This document shows, in pieces, positions 14,056 to 15,406 of a DNA stretch of 15,406 nt (position 1 is its first letter; the number at the start of each line of letters is the position of its first letter). The DNA lies in the NCBI GenBank assembly GCA_946481425.1, contig CAMLNT010000039.1, forward strand, positions 1 through 15,406. The letters are read 5' to 3'. Made by a program: the position numbers and the translations under genes. The DNA comes from an uncultured Brevundimonas sp. (GTDB taxonomy: Bacteria; Pseudomonadota; Alphaproteobacteria; Caulobacterales; Caulobacteraceae). The notes under the pieces are model-generated. The model was not told the DNA's origin, did no database searches, and saw only the letters and a program-made list of their open reading frames with translations.

Positions 14056-14223
14056 ATGACCGAACTTTCGCTGGACGACTTCCTCTCCGACCCTGCGACC
14101 CGTCAGCTCATGGCTCGCGACCAGGTCGCCGAGGCCGACATCCGCGCAATCGCGGACAGCTTTCGGGCCAGCCGCGTAGGCGAGGCGCAGCGGCCCGAGG
14201 AGCCGAAGTCGTTCGAGGGCTAG
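14056..14223 (+). CDS. Small acidic protein of 55 residues, unknown function
   Basis: An open frame beginning MTELSLDDFLSDPATRQLMA and ending EEPKSFEG, 55 residues, with AGGAG seven bases before the ATG. Codons are typical of the neighbouring genes (third positions mostly G or C). The protein has about 12 acidic and 7 basic residues, no Cys, no signal peptide and no membrane segment. Residues 4-40 look strongly helical, in two amphipathic stretches (about 4-23 and 25-40), with a charged, probably flexible tail. I do not recognise a family. It may be expressed from its own promoter in the 100-base gap after the crotonase gene, which contains a palindrome cluster and a GAATC (GANTC, CcrM-type) site at 14015-14019. 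It converges on guaA with seven bases between stop codons. Confidence 0.7.
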   Translation: MTELSLDDFLSDPATRQLMARDQVAEADIRAIADSFRASRVGEAQRPEEPKSFEG

Positions 14224-14230
14224 GCTCCGC

Positions 14231-15406
14231 CTACTCCCATTCGATCGTACCCGGCGGCTTGGACGTGACGTCATAGACCACCCGGTTCACGCCACGGACC
14301 TCGTTGATGATGCGGGTGGCGGTGCGGCCAAGCATTTCCCAAGGGAACTGATAGAAGTCCGCCGTCATGCCGTCGGTCGAGGTGACGGCGCGGAGCGCCA
14401 GGACCTTCTCGTAGGTGCGGGCGTCGCCCATGACGCCGACGGTGCGGACCGGCAGCAACACGGCGAAGGCCTGCCAGATCTCGTCGTAGAGGCCCGCCTT
14501 GCGGATTTCGTCCAGATAGATGGCGTCGGCGTCCTGAAGCGTGGCCACGGCGTCCGGGGTAATCTCGCCGGGAATGCGGATGGCGAGACCCGGCCCCGGG
14601 AAGGGGTGGCGGCCGACGAAGGCGTCGGTCAGACCAAGCTCACGGCCGAGCGCCCGGACCTCATCCTTGAACAGCTCCCGCAGCGGTTCGACCAGCTTGA
14701 GCTTCATATAGTCCGGCAGGCCGCCCACGTTGTGGTGGCTCTTGATGACGTGGGCCTTGCCGCTCGAGGCCGAGACGCTCTCGATCACGTCCGGATAGAG
14801 GGTGCCCTGGGCTAGGAACTCCGCGCCTTCGATCTTGTGGGCTTCTCTATCGAACACCTCGATGAAGACCCGACCAATCGTCTTGCGCTTGGTCTCGGGG
14901 TCCGATTGTCCGGCCAGCGCGCCGAGGAATTCTTGCGACGCATCAACGTGGATCAGCGGAATGTTGTAGTGCTCGCGGAAGAGCGTGGTGACCTGTTTGG
15001 CCTCGTCCTTTCGGAGCAGGCCGGTGTCGACGAAAACGCAGGTCAGCTGGTCGCCGATGGCCTCGTGGATCAGGACCGCCGCGACCGAAGAATCCACGCC
15101 GCCCGACAGGCCGCAGATGACCTTGGCGTCGCCGACCTGTTCGCGAATCTGGGCGATTTTCTCGTCGCGATAGGCGGCCATGGTCCAGTCGCCGGACAGG
15201 CCGGCGATCCGGTGGGTGAAGTTCCTCAGCATCGCCGCGCCGCGCGGCGTGTGCATGACCTCGGGGTGGAATTGGATGCCGTAGAGCCGCCGGCTCTCGT
15301 CGCCGATCACCGCATAGGGCGAGCCGGGCGAGGTGGCGATCACATCGAAGCCGTCGGGGATGGCGACGATCTTGTCGCCGTGGCTCATCCAGACCGTCTC
15401 TTCCTC
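14231..15406 (-). CDS. guaA: GMP synthase (glutamine-hydrolysing), C-terminal part
   Basis: The last 391 residues of GMP synthase, which turns XMP into GMP using ATP and glutamine-derived ammonia. The frame is open to the window edge, so roughly 130 N-terminal residues, including the catalytic Cys of the glutaminase domain, are outside. Visible glutaminase residues are the His and Glu of the triad in [12 protein letters not shown] (residues 47 and 49 of the visible part). The ATP pyrophosphatase P-loop is [12 protein letters not shown] (about 99-110), followed by [31 protein letters not shown] and [13 protein letters not shown]. The C-terminal dimerisation domain ends with the classic [10 protein letters not shown]. 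An internal Met at 15388 is not the start. No defect is visible. Confidence 0.98.
   Translation of the reverse strand, partial: EEETVWMSHGDKIVAIPDGFDVIATSPGSPYAVIGDESRRLYGIQFHPEVMHTPRGAAMLRNFTHRIAGLSGDWTMAAYRDEKIAQIREQVGDAKVICGLSGGVDSSVAAVLIHEAIGDQLTCVFVDTGLLRKDEAKQVTTLFREHYNIPLIHVDASQEFLGALAGQSDPETKRKTIGRVFIEVFDREAHKIEGAEFLAQGTLYPDVIESVSASSGKAHVIKSHHNVGGLPDYMKLKLVEPLRELFKDEVRALGRELGLTDAFVGRHPFPGPGLAIRIPGEITPDAVATLQDADAIYLDEIRKAGLYDEIWQAFAVLLPVRTVGVMGDARTYEKVLALRAVTSTDGMTADFYQFPWEMLGRTATRIINEVRGVNRVVYDVTSKPPGTIEWE

Overview
This is a GC-rich, densely coded stretch of an alphaproteobacterial chromosome, most likely from Caulobacterales and possibly Brevundimonas-like. That placement rests on protein flavour (RlmE, ParE and GuaA types, a DUF2946/PepSY/PCuAC set, DUF2332, DUF2855, DUF2726), on promoter-like matches to the Caulobacter housekeeping consensus, and on short intergenic palindromic repeats. 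No database search was possible. I see no rRNA, tRNA, CRISPR array, insertion sequence or phage gene.

Layout. (1) 1-288: the 3' end of tuf (EF-Tu) with a textbook intrinsic terminator. (2) 299-3857, minus strand: DEAD-box RNA helicase, then a GGDEF diguanylate cyclase, then a PlsC acyltransferase. The gaps are short enough for one transcript, and the cyclase ribosome-binding site lies in a predicted stem. (3) 3858-4587: about 730 bases without a gene. They hold the helicase leader and promoter candidate, then a cluster of palindromic repeats of at least three kinds. (4) 4588-6842, plus strand: DUF2946-like secreted or membrane protein, PepSY membrane protein and PCuAC copper chaperone, probably a copper-handling operon for the cell envelope. 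(5) 6852-8909, minus strand: parE, topoisomerase IV subunit B. (6) 8993-11339, plus strand: rlmE, DUF2332 and SRAP (YedK/HMCES-like), tightly packed with a TTGA stop/start overlap. rlmE looks leaderless. (7) 11257-11934, minus strand: a membrane-anchored DUF2726 protein whose 3' end overlaps the SRAP gene on the other strand by 83 bases. (8) 12070-13955, plus strand: a DUF2855 oxidoreductase-like protein coupled by ATGA overlap to a crotonase-family enzyme. (9) 13942-14223: a palindrome cluster, then an unrecognised 55-residue protein with a good ribosome-binding site. (10) 14231-15406, minus strand: the C-terminal three quarters of guaA, running off the window.

Most genes are core housekeeping functions: translation, membrane lipid synthesis, decatenation, rRNA modification and GMP synthesis. 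No obvious new defence or mobile system is present. The more interesting points are the possible RNA-level control of the cyclase by its intergenic structure, the leaderless promoter arrangement at parE/rlmE, the compact copper operon behind a repeat cluster, the rRNA-methylase/DUF2332/SRAP operon, the crotonase with Gln at one catalytic-Glu position, and the small 55-residue protein.
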